Positions 7,334 to 14,858 of a DNA stretch of 25,406 bases are shown in pieces; the first letter of the stretch is position 1; each line of letters starts with the position of its first letter. The position numbers and the translations under genes are program-made. Where the stretch lies: the NCBI GenBank assembly GCA_050701635.1, contig JBOGDF010000028.1, positions 1 to 25,406 on the forward strand, read 5' to 3'. The notes below the pieces were generated by a model that did not search any database, had not been told where the DNA came from, and worked only from the letters and a program-made list of their open reading frames with translations. Source of the stretch: WHSM01 sp050701635 (GTDB lineage Bacteria > Actinomycetota > Actinomycetes > Mycobacteriales > Micromonosporaceae).

Positions 7334-8629
7334 ATGACGCATGAGCAGCTGGTTCGGGTCTTCGGAGCGGACGGCGTGACGCGGGCATCGGTGGATGTTG
7401 CCCACGAGGGAACCCGGTCGTGGCTGGCCGAGGTCGGTGTGCCGTCCGAGGCTGCCGGGTTCCGGCTCGACCTTCACCCTGCGGGTGGTCTGCGCTCTGT
7501 TGAGGAACACCTGGACACGGTCCACCCATCGGTACGCGACGACGAGGAGAGCACCGCCCCGGAGCCGACCAGACATGCCATGACCGAGGTGGCTTCGGGC
7601 TGGCAGGATCTGCCGCAGCTTCCCAAGGGCTTCTGGTTCGGCTCGTCTGCCGAGGACGAGAGCCCGAAGGATCGGACGCAGTCATGGCTCGTGGTCGGAC
7701 ACAACGTTGACCTTGACTCCGAGAAAGTCCTGCTGGACGGTGAGACCGGGCGGATTTTCGTCGCCTACTTCACCGACAGGTCACCGGAGTTGTTCCCCGA
7801 GCTGGTCGCCTCGGACCTGTCCAGCTTCACCCGCCTGGCGGCCACCGTGCAGGAGTTCCGCACGGGCCAGGGTGAGTTCGCTCGCTTCGCGGGGCGGTAC
7901 GGACACGACACAGCAGAGCAGCTCACCGAGCGCCTCCTCGCTGAGATTCGAGAGCACGACCCTGACCTCCTCGAAACGCGAGAAGATCACTCGTGGGTGT
8001 GGCATGCGGCTGCCTTGGTGTTGCCGCTCGCCCGGATCGCCACGCCCGGCACTGACCTCACCCTCGAGCTACCGGACGGTCTGCTCGCCGCGGAGTTCGA
8101 GGCGAAAGAGATCACCACCTTCACCGACTCTGACTTCCCTGACGCACTGACCCACGCACCAACCCGGCGAGTTCTGCGCAAAGTGGGTCTACCGAGCGAG
8201 GCGATGTTCCTCCCTCAGACCGCAGGACCGCTGCGCACCATGTGGGAGCACTGGCACACCGATCCGGACGTCGATCTACCGGCCGGGGCCTGCGGCCTGA
8301 TCCAGCTCGGCTACCGCATTGACGACTTGTACTTGGTCGTCGAAGGTGCTACCGGACGGGTGCTGCTCTGGCATCCGTACGAGAGCGAGCCCAGTGCCAT
8401 CAACATCGACATCTCGACGTTCGTTTTCGCTTTGTGGCTGGTGCGCCGCACGAACCTGCTCACCCGTACCCACCAGATCAAGCACGCCTCGACTGAGCTG
8501 GCAGATAGCCTCACCGAGGTGCTGGCGTCGGTCGATCTGGTCGCCTGCGTACCCAGCCCCCAGTGGCCCTTCGCTTACTGGCCGGAGACATTCGCCAGTC
8601 CGCTGGACGGAATCCTTGAAGCAATGTGA
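7334..8629 (+). CDS. protein with two SUKH-4-type immunity domains
   Basis: A 431-residue protein that appears to contain two copies of the SUKH-4 fold seen in immunity proteins of actinobacterial polymorphic toxins. The first copy covers roughly residues 1-190 (VGVPSEAAGFRLDL, then WLVVGHNVDLDSEKVLLDGETGRI). The second covers about 235-430 (VGLPSEAMFLPQ, then LGYRIDDLYLVVEGATGR, then INIDISTFVFALWLVRR). Both show the family order of a VGLP segment, a central G-x-x-x-D...TG-x-V strand pair and a late S-x-x-F helix. ATG 7334 is chosen because MTHEQLVRVFGADGVTR looks like a domain start; GTG 7322 and GTG 7238 are in frame and no start has a strong Shine-Dalgarno. No toxin gene adjoins it, so it is an orphan immunity-type protein or has another role. 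Confidence 0.75.
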   Translation: MTHEQLVRVFGADGVTRASVDVAHEGTRSWLAEVGVPSEAAGFRLDLHPAGGLRSVEEHLDTVHPSVRDDEESTAPEPTRHAMTEVASGWQDLPQLPKGFWFGSSAEDESPKDRTQSWLVVGHNVDLDSEKVLLDGETGRIFVAYFTDRSPELFPELVASDLSSFTRLAATVQEFRTGQGEFARFAGRYGHDTAEQLTERLLAEIREHDPDLLETREDHSWVWHAAALVLPLARIATPGTDLTLELPDGLLAAEFEAKEITTFTDSDFPDALTHAPTRRVLRKVGLPSEAMFLPQTAGPLRTMWEHWHTDPDVDLPAGACGLIQLGYRIDDLYLVVEGATGRVLLWHPYESEPSAINIDISTFVFALWLVRRTNLLTRTHQIKHASTELADSLTEVLASVDLVACVPSPQWPFAYWPETFASPLDGILEAM

Positions 8630-8668
8630 CCAGCGGGAGGGTTCGGTCGACCGCCACAGCCAGGGGCG

Positions 8669-9403
8669 TCACCCCGGCCCGCACCGCAAACCTTCCGCGC
8701 CAGTTGAGGGGCGGGTCGTGGCGTGCGTGCGGACGGTGAAGACAGCCTCTGGAGCGACCGCGGTACAGATCGTGCACTCCTCGCGGCGCGGGTTGAACTC
8801 GATCGTCTCGGCGGCGTTGGCGAAGTACGCGATCACCGATTTCTTGCCGCGTAGCTCGCCGACGGACAGGGTGAAGACCACGTCGTCGGCGAGCGCGTCG
8901 AAGAACGGCTGGACGTCGTACGATTCGCCGCGCTCGACCGGATCCCAGATGCGGCGGAGCAGCGCCGCGTTGTCGGTGACCGGTGGTCGACCTTCGATCG
9001 GTTGGAAGCTGGTCAGCAGGTCGGCGTGCTCTGACGCTTCCTGCGCGGGCATCCAGGCCGGGTACGCGACGTAGACGACCTCGGCTCCCTGCTCTCCAGC
9101 GGCGTAGATCAGCTTGGTGCCGTTCCGGAGGAAGATCAGCTCGCCGGGGCCGGCGGTGGCGGGCTGTCCGGTCTCCGGCGTGACGGTGAATTCGCCGCGA
9201 GTCACGATGAGCACCTCGTCGTAGGTGACGACCCAGTTGTTGGACTGGCCCGGGGCGTACACCGCGAATCCGGCGCTCATGGTGTCGCTGTTGCTGGTGT
9301 CGAGCACGTCGCCGAGATAGATCCCGCGGTCCCTGGCCTGGTACCAGGTCGCGACGTGGTCGGGAGTGAGGTGGCTGACGCCGGGTAGGCCTTGTGTCGG
9401 CAT
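8669..9403 (-). CDS. cupin plus SnoaL-like (NTF2 fold) protein
   Basis: A 244-residue cytoplasmic protein. Residues about 30-125 form a cupin of the ethanolamine-utilisation EutQ-like type (SAGFAVYAPGQSNNW, YDEVLIVTRGEFTV, GPGELIFLRNGTKLIY). Residues about 145-215 resemble an NTF2/SnoaL-like domain (VQPFFDALADDVVFTLSVGELRGK, VIAYFANAAETIEF). The last 35 residues (from about ECTICTAV) no longer follow the expected SnoaL strands, so the C-terminus may be shortened or replaced. Cupin plus SnoaL pairs often serve as small-molecule isomerases or binders; substrate unknown. It is divergent from the MarR gene at 9477, with the operator-like inverted repeat between them, so it is probably the MarR target. 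The minus-strand ATG at 9403 has gggga about eight bases upstream. Confidence 0.75.
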   Translation of the reverse strand: MPTQGLPGVSHLTPDHVATWYQARDRGIYLGDVLDTSNSDTMSAGFAVYAPGQSNNWVVTYDEVLIVTRGEFTVTPETGQPATAGPGELIFLRNGTKLIYAAGEQGAEVVYVAYPAWMPAQEASEHADLLTSFQPIEGRPPVTDNAALLRRIWDPVERGESYDVQPFFDALADDVVFTLSVGELRGKKSVIAYFANAAETIEFNPRREECTICTAVAPEAVFTVRTHATTRPSTGAEGLRCGPG

Positions 9404-9431
9404 GGCGATTCCCCTTAGTAGTCACGATCAT

Positions 9432-9456
9432 TGATAGTCACACTTCATTACTATCA
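9432..9456. promoter_or_regulatory. probable MarR operator
   Basis: The inverted repeat tgatagt-(11 bases)-actatca is perfect and lies in the 73-base gap between the divergent cupin and MarR genes, in AT-richer sequence. A related half, tagtcac, occurs at 9418-9424 and again at 9436-9442. Position and symmetry fit an autoregulated MarR operator controlling both genes; binding is inferred. Confidence 0.6.
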
Positions 9457-9476
9457 CAGGGCGGTACGATCGTGCG

Positions 9477-9938
9477 ATGACTCAGCGACCTCGGTCACAG
9501 CAGCGCGGACCAGGGCTGGGAGTGCTCGCGGCGAGGCTGCTGTTCGCCGTACAGGACGAGCTGTACGCCCGGCTCGAACAGGCCGGCCACGGAGAGGTGA
9601 CGCGGCCTCACGGTCTGGTCATCGCTCATCTCGATGAGGCTGGGACCGGCCTTTCGGAGCTGGCCCGGAGGGCGGGCCGGCACAAGCAGATCGTCGGGCG
9701 CGTCATCGATGAACTCGAAGCGCTCGGGTACGTGGAGCGGCAGGGAGTCCCGGGTGACCGCCGGGCGAAGATCGTTGTACCGACAGCTCGCGGCCGTGCG
9801 TTGATGTGCCTGTCGGACGAGATCATCGACGATATCGAGCGGCGGCAGGCACAGCTGCTCGGCGCGAAGGCGTACCAACAGTTCCGCCAGAGTCTGCAGG
9901 CGGTCGTTGACTCCATGACCAGCGTGACGAGAACGTAG
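9477..9938 (+). CDS. MarR-family transcriptional regulator
   Basis: A 153-residue regulator of normal MarR length. The winged-helix core spans about residues 30-105: an N-terminal dimerisation helix (LAARLLFAVQDELYARLE), a helix-turn-helix LSELARRAGRHKQIVGRVIDELEALGYV, and the wing VPGDRRAKIVVPTARG with the typical D-x-R. A C-terminal dimer helix follows (MCLSDEIIDDIERRQAQL). Transcribed away from the cupin/SnoaL gene, it probably represses that gene and itself through the palindrome at 9432-9456, and may be released by a small ligand such as an aromatic compound. No good Shine-Dalgarno precedes ATG 9477, so a near-leaderless transcript is possible. Confidence 0.88.
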   Translation: MTQRPRSQQRGPGLGVLAARLLFAVQDELYARLEQAGHGEVTRPHGLVIAHLDEAGTGLSELARRAGRHKQIVGRVIDELEALGYVERQGVPGDRRAKIVVPTARGRALMCLSDEIIDDIERRQAQLLGAKAYQQFRQSLQAVVDSMTSVTRT

Positions 9939-10347
9939 TTGAGAGTCTGCTTACGGGCGAGCGCCGTGGGTGGGGGCGAGCTGCGCCGCCGACGACTCAG
10001 CTAGCTCGGCCCGACGAGTCTCACATGTCGGGCTGCGATGTACGGACACGAGAGGGCAACAGCAGGTTGGACGAGCGCACTGGAAGGCCTGGTCAGCGCG
10101 ATCAAGGCGGGACACGTCGCTGCGCTTTCGCAAGGCGGTGTAGCTCGTCCGCGCGAGCCGCTGCCGCCAGAGTCGACATCTCCCCGATCGCTGGCCTGGT
10201 CGAGCGAGGAGATGGCGAGTACACCGAGATGTGACGAAAGCTGGCTGGTCGCCCATACCGACGACCAGCCAGCTTCATCGTGCGCACATGCCGAACCCAT
10301 CGGCTGGCGGTGGGTCGCGCTGGGACCTCAGCAGGCGTTCAATTCGA
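9939..10347. other. gene-free region with terminator
   Basis: No credible gene lies between the converging MarR gene and the small secreted protein. The minus strand at about 10100-10180 reads ARADELHRLAKAQR, which looks protein-like but belongs to no longer frame or family I know. The only clear element is the hairpin at 10238-10275. Confidence 0.4.
10238..10275. terminator. bidirectional hairpin terminator
   Basis: A perfect 14-bp stem (arms 10238-10251 and 10262-10275, left arm aagctggctggtcg) with a 10-base loop lies between the converging genes at 9477-9938 (+) and 10348-10827 (-). It is a good candidate for a shared terminator. Confidence 0.75.
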
Positions 10348-10827
10348 TCACGGGTGGCAATGGAACGTCACAGGCCAGCTCGTGCCCGATTCGGTCGTCT
10401 CGCCGGTGCCGAAGTTGTCCCACGTGAACGTCGCCCGCGCCCGCAGTGTGATCGAGCCGCTCACGTACGAGCAGTACTGCCAGTTCGCTGGGATCACGAC
10501 GTCCTGAGCGTCGTGCCAGCCGTCGTAATCGTGTACGACGCCGAAACCCTCCGCGCGTACCCATTGGTCCCCCCGCTTCTGCTCCAGATAAAGGTTCGTC
10601 ACCCGCACCCGGAAGTCACGGCCGTCGCCGGCGACGTCGGTGATGACCGCTTTCGGTTTGAACCGGTAGTCGCCGTCGCGGACGAAGGACACGCAGGTGC
10701 GGACCTGCGCGCCGTCGCAACGGTCGCCGTCCGCCGCGGCAGGTGCGGCGGGTGCAACCGCGAGAGTCGCGATGCCGAGGCCGGTTGCGAGCACCGCTAT
10801 ACGGAGGAGCCTGCTGGTGGATGCCAT
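10348..10827 (-). CDS. small secreted protein, unknown function
   Basis: A 159-residue exported protein. The ATG at 10827 is chosen because aaggag lies seven bases upstream and a typical signal peptide follows (LLRIAVLATGLGIATLAVAPAAPAAA), with cleavage expected before DGDRC. The mature part of about 125 residues is beta-rich and has four cysteines (DRCDG, VRTCVSF, WQYCSY, TFHCHP), which probably make two disulfides. The pattern is a charged N-terminal segment, FRVRVTNLYLEQKRGDQW, then ITLRARATFTWDNFG. It resembles secreted actinobacterial hypotheticals of about 160 residues; I do not recognise a family. It stands alone, with its own promoter region of about 180 bases and the terminator at 10238-10275 downstream. 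Confidence 0.78.
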   Translation of the reverse strand: MASTSRLLRIAVLATGLGIATLAVAPAAPAAADGDRCDGAQVRTCVSFVRDGDYRFKPKAVITDVAGDGRDFRVRVTNLYLEQKRGDQWVRAEGFGVVHDYDGWHDAQDVVIPANWQYCSYVSGSITLRARATFTWDNFGTGETTESGTSWPVTFHCHP

Positions 10828-10895
10828 CTTCGAACTCCTTGGTGAATGTGCTGGTAAACGCCAGGTTCGCCGCTGACCGTAACCGACCACTGAAA

Positions 10896-10947
10896 GCTCA
10901 CTCATAGCCGAGGCGTGCCCGCACGCGGACGGGAGCAATGAGTGAGC
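10896..10947. repeat. nested inverted repeat (cruciform-like)
   Basis: Outer arms gctcactcat (10896-10905) and atgagtgagc (10938-10947) are perfectly complementary over 10 bp. Inside, gcgtgc (10913-10918) and gcacgc (10921-10926) form a second stem. The element lies between the small secreted protein and the recombinase remnant, so it could be a terminator, an operator or an old recombination site. Confidence 0.5.
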
Positions 10948-11012
10948 GTCCCGTGAGCGGAGCGAGCCCACCTCTCCCGCGCCCTTTCGACCTGGGATGT
11001 TGAGCGCTCAAT

Positions 11013-11159
11013 GTCTACGACCGGCCCGACCTCATCGGGGAAGCCGTCGCCGCCGTCGCCAACAAAGCCGCCAGCCAACGCGACACCCAACAAGCCGAAC
11101 TCGACGCCATCACCAAAGAACTAGCCGACACCGAAGCCAAGATCGACACCGACCTGTAG
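11013..11159 (+). pseudogene. serine recombinase C-terminal remnant
   Basis: The frame reads VYDRPDLIGEAVAAVANKAA, then SQRDTQQAELDAITKELADTEAKID, ending in TAG at 11157-11159. This is the pattern of the C-terminal coiled-coil that follows the zinc ribbon in large serine recombinases. All upstream domains are missing: the frame is closed by a TGA directly before it, next to the perfect palindrome ttgagcgctcaa (11000-11011). The downstream end also breaks off. Its sequence differs from the coiled-coil of the intact recombinase at 15487-17367, so it is a remnant of a different mobile element. Confidence 0.6.
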
Positions 11160-11380
11160 CAACTTCAACCTCGACCACCTCGCCCGGCGGGCACAGCGCA
11201 GTGCCGAAGCCGTCGCCTCGAGCAGGTCACGCGACGCGACCAACCCGGAGTCGCGCTAACTAATGCTCCAGCCGTCGCGGGCCCCTTAACCTCCAGTGGC
11301 CGCCGCCAAGCACGTTTCGAAGCTCCGGAGCACTTTGCTGTGAATCGGCCCTGCGCGAGGTTGGCCGACCGTTCACCAAC

Positions 11381-12733
11381 TCACCAGGAGAAGTCGATGT
11401 CGGTCATTCCCAACGAAACCAGCACGTCATCGATATGGCTGTAGAAGCCGTAGGCCTCCGCACACACGGTGGACGAGGCGTAGCCGGCGTTCAGGCCGTG
11501 GATCCGGCCGTTGTAGTAGTGCGGCCCGCCGCTGTCACCGCAGCTGGTCTTGAAATCCACCTTGCGCATTGAGTAGAAGTACCGATGGCCAAACTGGGTC
11601 CGGTAGTTCACGTCGTAGCTCTTGTTGGTGAGGTGCCCGCACCGGGAACCCGACCTGACGCCGAAGACGCAGTCGATCTGCCCCACGCTGTCGGCTGACC
11701 AGCCTTCCCGCGAGGTCATTCGAGCGCCCCCGAACAGATTGCTGTGCGTGTACTGCGCCAGCGTCCCCACCGCCAGGGCGTCCGCCAGCGGTGTCAGATC
11801 GCTGGAATTCATCGAGTTGCGGGCCACGGTGCCGCTCCAATGACTCACCGAGCAGCTGGGCTGGCAGAACCGCTCGCCCACGCTGCCGCAGTGCCCTGCA
11901 CTCATCCACCAGTACTTCGGGCCTGGCGAGTACGCCGGGAAACCCAGCGTGCACCCAATGCTGCCCGTCTGGATCGCGTACCCGCCGTGGAAAGGAGAGG
12001 GGTCCTTGTCGTAGGGGCTGCGGCCAGGCTGCACCCCGCCCGCCACTACCTCGAAGGCGCCGCGAGGCACGACTGAGGACACGTCCCGGATTGCGTTCTC
12101 CCGGTCCCCGTTGACCTCGATCCGCAGCAGTTGACGGTCGTGGTCGATCCCGGTCGCGGCGATATCGGCACCCCAGCCGGAGCCGCTCGACCAGCCTTTC
12201 CGGATCGCCCGCTGGTATCCCAGCAGCTCCTTCAGCTCATAGGTTGCCCACTGCACCACGACGTCACCGGCGCGTACGCCACTCTCCGCCAGCGCGGCCT
12301 TCACCCGCGCCGCCGGCTGGCGGGTCCTCACTCTCAGCACGCCACCGCGGAGATGGTCGATGACGATGTCCGGCTCGCTGTCACCGAGCGCGTGCAACGC
12401 CTTCCGGAGCCCCGGAACGTGCCGGCGCAGTCCTTCCCGCCGGTCGACCTCCGCCTTCTCCGCGAGCGTGAGCGGTACCCCCATCGACACGTCGACCCTG
12501 AGCTGAGCGCCGCGACCGGCGGCGATATCGGCCGCAGCTCGACGCAGCGATCGCAGTAGTGCTGGATCCGTGGTGAACCCCGACGTCGATCGGAATCGGA
12601 GCTCTTCGGTGAAGTCGCCGGCGTCGATGACGGATGACACCGTCGCTGCCGGCGATGCGACAGCGGCCGTTGATCCCAAGAGACTCGCCAAGCCGAGCCC
12701 CGTCGCGACGACGAGCGACCGGTACCTACTCAT
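11381..12733 (-). CDS. secreted chymotrypsin-like serine protease (streptogrisin/alpha-lytic type) with propeptide
   Basis: A 450-residue exported protease precursor. The ATG at 12733 is preceded by agggag, and the signal peptide (SLVVATGLGLASLLGSTAAVA) is clear. A long propeptide of about 200 residues follows, with features of the S1 pro-region (LRGGVLRVRTRQPAARVKAALAESGV). The catalytic domain starts near residue 245. The triad is visible as H281 (MSAGHCG), D318 (LADALAVG) and S401 (TSCGDSGGP). Paired cysteines C261/C282 and C398/C424 fit the fold; the extra pairs near 290/294 and 355/365 are less common. It acts outside the cell on proteins, with specificity unassigned. It is a single-gene unit; its length matches family members without an added binding domain. 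Confidence 0.9.
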   Translation of the reverse strand: MSRYRSLVVATGLGLASLLGSTAAVASPAATVSSVIDAGDFTEELRFRSTSGFTTDPALLRSLRRAAADIAAGRGAQLRVDVSMGVPLTLAEKAEVDRREGLRRHVPGLRKALHALGDSEPDIVIDHLRGGVLRVRTRQPAARVKAALAESGVRAGDVVVQWATYELKELLGYQRAIRKGWSSGSGWGADIAATGIDHDRQLLRIEVNGDRENAIRDVSSVVPRGAFEVVAGGVQPGRSPYDKDPSPFHGGYAIQTGSIGCTLGFPAYSPGPKYWWMSAGHCGSVGERFCQPSCSVSHWSGTVARNSMNSSDLTPLADALAVGTLAQYTHSNLFGGARMTSREGWSADSVGQIDCVFGVRSGSRCGHLTNKSYDVNYRTQFGHRYFYSMRKVDFKTSCGDSGGPHYYNGRIHGLNAGYASSTVCAEAYGFYSHIDDVLVSLGMTDIDFSW

Positions 12734-13065
12734 GTCATCTCCCTCTGAGGGCGTAGCAGGCAGTCTCGCAGGCTGCGCTCACAACCCCCTCATAGCCGCT
12801 CAGACCTCAGGGGAGCACCGTGAGCAACGACTATTGCCGCCCCGCGGCGGCTCTCGGCGCGCTGCGTGCAGATCCTGCCGGCTTAGACACCAGCGCTGGC
12901 TCGACCGACCCGACCGGCTGGCGTGGTTGGGCTGCACGCTCGCGGGCCCACGGTCTCCAGCCCCCGGTGGCGCTCCTCGCGCGTCGCGCCCTGCATGGCG
13001 GACGATTCCGGTTACGCGCGGGGGTTGCGGATCTGGTTCGGCGAGCCGCCGTTACCGGCGCCCGC
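12734..13065. other. gene-free region upstream of the protease gene
   Basis: The first approximately 80 bases should contain the protease promoter. A GTG-initiated open frame from 12820 runs on the plus strand, but its product is rich in Arg/Ala and shows no recognisable domain, so I do not call it. The stretch ends at the stop of the degraded lactate dehydrogenase copy. Confidence 0.4.
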
Positions 13066-13329
13066 TCAGCGGGTACGCGGGGCCAGCCGTACCAGCTGCG
13101 TGACGTGGTCCGGGGTGTGCTGGTCGAGCGTGGTGACGCCGCAGCCGCATGGTGAGTTCGAGCTGGCCGCGCAGGATCGCGATCGTACGGTCGATGCCCG
13201 TCGCGGCCGCCGGCCATCAGGCCGCACAGGTACGCCCGGCCGATCAGGGTGAACCGGGCGCCGTGCGCGAGGGCGGCGACGGAGGTGATGCCGGTGTCGA
13301 GGTGGGCTTCGACGTCGTCGCCGACGGTC
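13066..13329 (-). pseudogene. degraded copy of the lactate dehydrogenase (lldD-type) 3' end
   Basis: Read on the minus strand, this segment follows 2490-2763 almost base for base: CGACACCGGCATCACCTCC, the GGCGGCCGCGACGG region, and GACCAGCACACCCCGGACCA ending in CCGCGTACCCGCTGA. Relative to the intact gene it has an internal 12-base deletion, a one-base insertion near 13200 and a two-base loss near 13145, so the frame is broken. Only about the last 90 codons remain; the 5' three quarters are gone. It lies in inverted orientation roughly 10.3 kb from the intact gene, so it is either a duplicated fragment or the remains of a paralogous sugar operon. Confidence 0.85.
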
Positions 13330-13387
13330 AGTGGTGGGTGCGGTGCGGCCGGAGCGGCCGCGCGGCGCCGGTGTCGCGCGGGGCGTC

Positions 13388-13831
13388 ATGGTCTCCGACA
13401 TGTCGGTTCCGCTCGCGCTGCCCTGTCGAGCAGATTCCCGAGCCGACGACCCGCTGGTACGTGAGCGCGCCGAACGCATCGGCCGGCGCGCGGCTGAAGG
13501 CCTGACGGATGCCGTACACGAGCTGGTAGATCTCGGCCTAGTCAAGGCCGCCAGCGTCGAGGTGCGAGTTCACGGCGTACCGCCCGTCTTCAAGCTCTAC
13601 CTGATCAACAACGAGGAGGCGTTCTTCGGCTTCTACCCCGTGGTCGAGCACGAGGTGCGCATCAAGGGGGAGCCGGTGGCGATCTTCGATCCGATGGGCA
13701 AGGACGCCACCCTGTTCCACTACTCGGGCCATGACGAGGACACCTCGACGGGCGCTGAGTACGTCGATCAGGCGCGGCGCTGGTTCGAGTCCCTCTGGGA
13801 CACCATCGCCCGGCCTTACGAGCTGACATGA
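13388..13831 (+). CDS. GntR-regulator-like effector domain, N-terminus missing
   Basis: A 147-residue ORF from ATG 13388 (ATG 13400 is also possible; an open frame extends to 13331). Its core is EVRVHGVPPVFKLYLINNEE, then FFGFYPVVEHEV, MGKDATLFHYSGHDED and ARRWFESLWDTIA. I recall this as the C-terminal domain of actinobacterial GntR-type or other winged-helix regulators encoded next to HAD hydrolases. No DNA-binding domain is present, and the sequence directly upstream is the degraded lactate dehydrogenase fragment, so the gene probably lost its 5' part in that rearrangement. Its stop overlaps the ATG of the HAD gene by four bases (ATGA). It may be a non-DNA-binding remnant or a standalone sensor. 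Confidence 0.6.
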   Translation: MVSDMSVPLALPCRADSRADDPLVRERAERIGRRAAEGLTDAVHELVDLGLVKAASVEVRVHGVPPVFKLYLINNEEAFFGFYPVVEHEVRIKGEPVAIFDPMGKDATLFHYSGHDEDTSTGAEYVDQARRWFESLWDTIARPYELT

Positions 13832-14535
13832 CCACGACGGTCACCCTCGACCGGCTTCTGTCAGAGACCTACGCGGTCTTGCTCGACTTCGACGGACCAG
13901 TCTGTTCGGTGTTCGCGGGCTTCCCCGCGACGACAGTGACGCACCAACTCCGACAGCGGCTCGCTGACTTCGGCGCACCAATGACAGACGCAGTGAGGGC
14001 GGAGACGGACCCGCTCGCGGTGCTCCAGTGGACCGCCCGCCTCGGCCACGAGGCTGTGCGGCGCATCGAAGATGAACTTCGTACGGCGGAGCTGGTAGCC
14101 GTTGCGGACGCAGCTCCGACTCCCTGGAGCCACGAATTCATCAAGCTCGTTCGCGCGGCTGGACGACCCTTGGCGATCGTCAGCAACAACAGCGAGGCGG
14201 CGGTGCGCGCCTACCTCGAACAGCACGGCCTCACCCGCTACGTGGGTGCCGTTGTCGGCCGGGCATACGCCGACCCGGCGCGGATGAAGCCGAACCCGGA
14301 ACCCGTGCTGGCGGCACTGGACCTGCTTCATGCCCGGCAGCTTCCCGCCGTTCTCATCGGTGACTCAGTCACAGACGTCGAAGCGGCCAGACGGGCCGGC
14401 GTCCGATCGATCGGTCACGCCAACCGGGAAGGCAAGCGTGCTCGTCTCCTGGCTGCCGGCGCTGACGCTGTGGCCGAGGAGCCCGACGCTATGCGCCAGC
14501 TCATCGACGCCTTGTGCAACGCGTTGCCGAATTGA
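13828..14535 (+). CDS. HAD-family hydrolase
   Basis: A 235-residue haloacid-dehalogenase-type hydrolase, probably a small-molecule phosphatase. All motifs are visible: motif I LLDFDGPV (nucleophile D20, acid D22), motif II IVSNNS (S119), motif III K154 in RMKPNPEP and motif IV IGDSVTDVEAA (D179, D183). A helical cap lies between motifs I and II (about residues 30-100), as in the phosphoglycolate phosphatase-like subfamily. It starts four bases inside the stop of the regulator-like gene, so the two are translated together. Tandem hairpins after the stop probably end the operon. The substrate cannot be told from sequence. Confidence 0.85.
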   Translation: MTTTVTLDRLLSETYAVLLDFDGPVCSVFAGFPATTVTHQLRQRLADFGAPMTDAVRAETDPLAVLQWTARLGHEAVRRIEDELRTAELVAVADAAPTPWSHEFIKLVRAAGRPLAIVSNNSEAAVRAYLEQHGLTRYVGAVVGRAYADPARMKPNPEPVLAALDLLHARQLPAVLIGDSVTDVEAARRAGVRSIGHANREGKRARLLAAGADAVAEEPDAMRQLIDALCNALPN

Positions 14536-14551
14536 CCTCTACAGGATCAAG

Positions 14552-14571
14552 GCGCGCCGCAAGCGGCGCGC
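14552..14571 (+). terminator. hairpin terminator after the HAD gene
   Basis: The perfect 8-bp stem gcgcgccg/cggcgcgc closes a CAAG tetraloop 16 bases after the HAD stop. A second stem (aggccgg/ccggcct, about 14572-14592) follows at once. The pair is a typical U-tract-less actinobacterial terminator. Confidence 0.75.
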
Positions 14572-14703
14572 AGGCCGGCCGTCGCCCGGCCTGCTGGCGA
14601 CCTCCGGCCGGCATCGGCCGTGCACGGCCGGCCCGCACAGCGGAACGACGAGATCCGTAGGGAGCCTCCGGCGGGGGCGCTCTGACTCCGGGATGGAGGC
14701 GGT

Positions 14704-14844
14704 GCCATCCCGCCTACCGTCGACCCAGGCAGAGCCGAGCAGACCAGCCCCCAGGGTGCCAAGGTCGTTCGTCCGGTAGGGCGCTCCACCTTGACACCCT
14801 GGGGGCTGGTCCGCTCCCCGTGGGTCGACGGCAGACGGGATGGC
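14704..14844. repeat. long imperfect inverted repeat (about 60-base arms)
   Basis: The left arm (14704-14765) and right arm (14788-14844) are complementary along nearly their whole length, with a few mismatches and a short unequal internal loop; the apical loop is 22 bases. The best-matched parts are gaccagcccccagggtg against caccctgggggctggtc, ccgtcgaccc against gggtcgacgg, and gccatccc against gggatggc. It could be a strong bidirectional terminator between the HAD operon and the HNH gene, a MITE-like relic, or an end of the neighbouring mobile region. Confidence 0.7.
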
Positions 14845-14858
14845 GACGGGGCAGATCG

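Larger units (their letters stand above)
10828..11380. other. intergenic region with nested palindromes and a recombinase remnant
   Basis: Apart from the nested inverted repeat at 10896-10947 and the broken recombinase at 11013-11159, no feature is supported. After 11160 the sequence may hold further out-of-frame recombinase residues up to about 11255, but nothing recognisable. A perfect palindrome gctccggagc lies near 11319-11328. Confidence 0.4.
14536..14858. other. gene-free region of hairpins and a long inverted repeat
   Basis: No gene is supported. The stretch holds a hairpin pair directly after the HAD stop (14552-14571 and about 14572-14592) and the imperfect 141-base inverted repeat at 14704-14844. 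Sequence between them is GC-rich with no open frame of credible composition. Confidence 0.55.

Noticed and set aside
12820..13103. GTG-initiated plus-strand frames before the lactate dehydrogenase remnant
   Set aside because: Arg/Ala-rich translation with no recognisable domain, and part of it runs antisense through the pseudogene.
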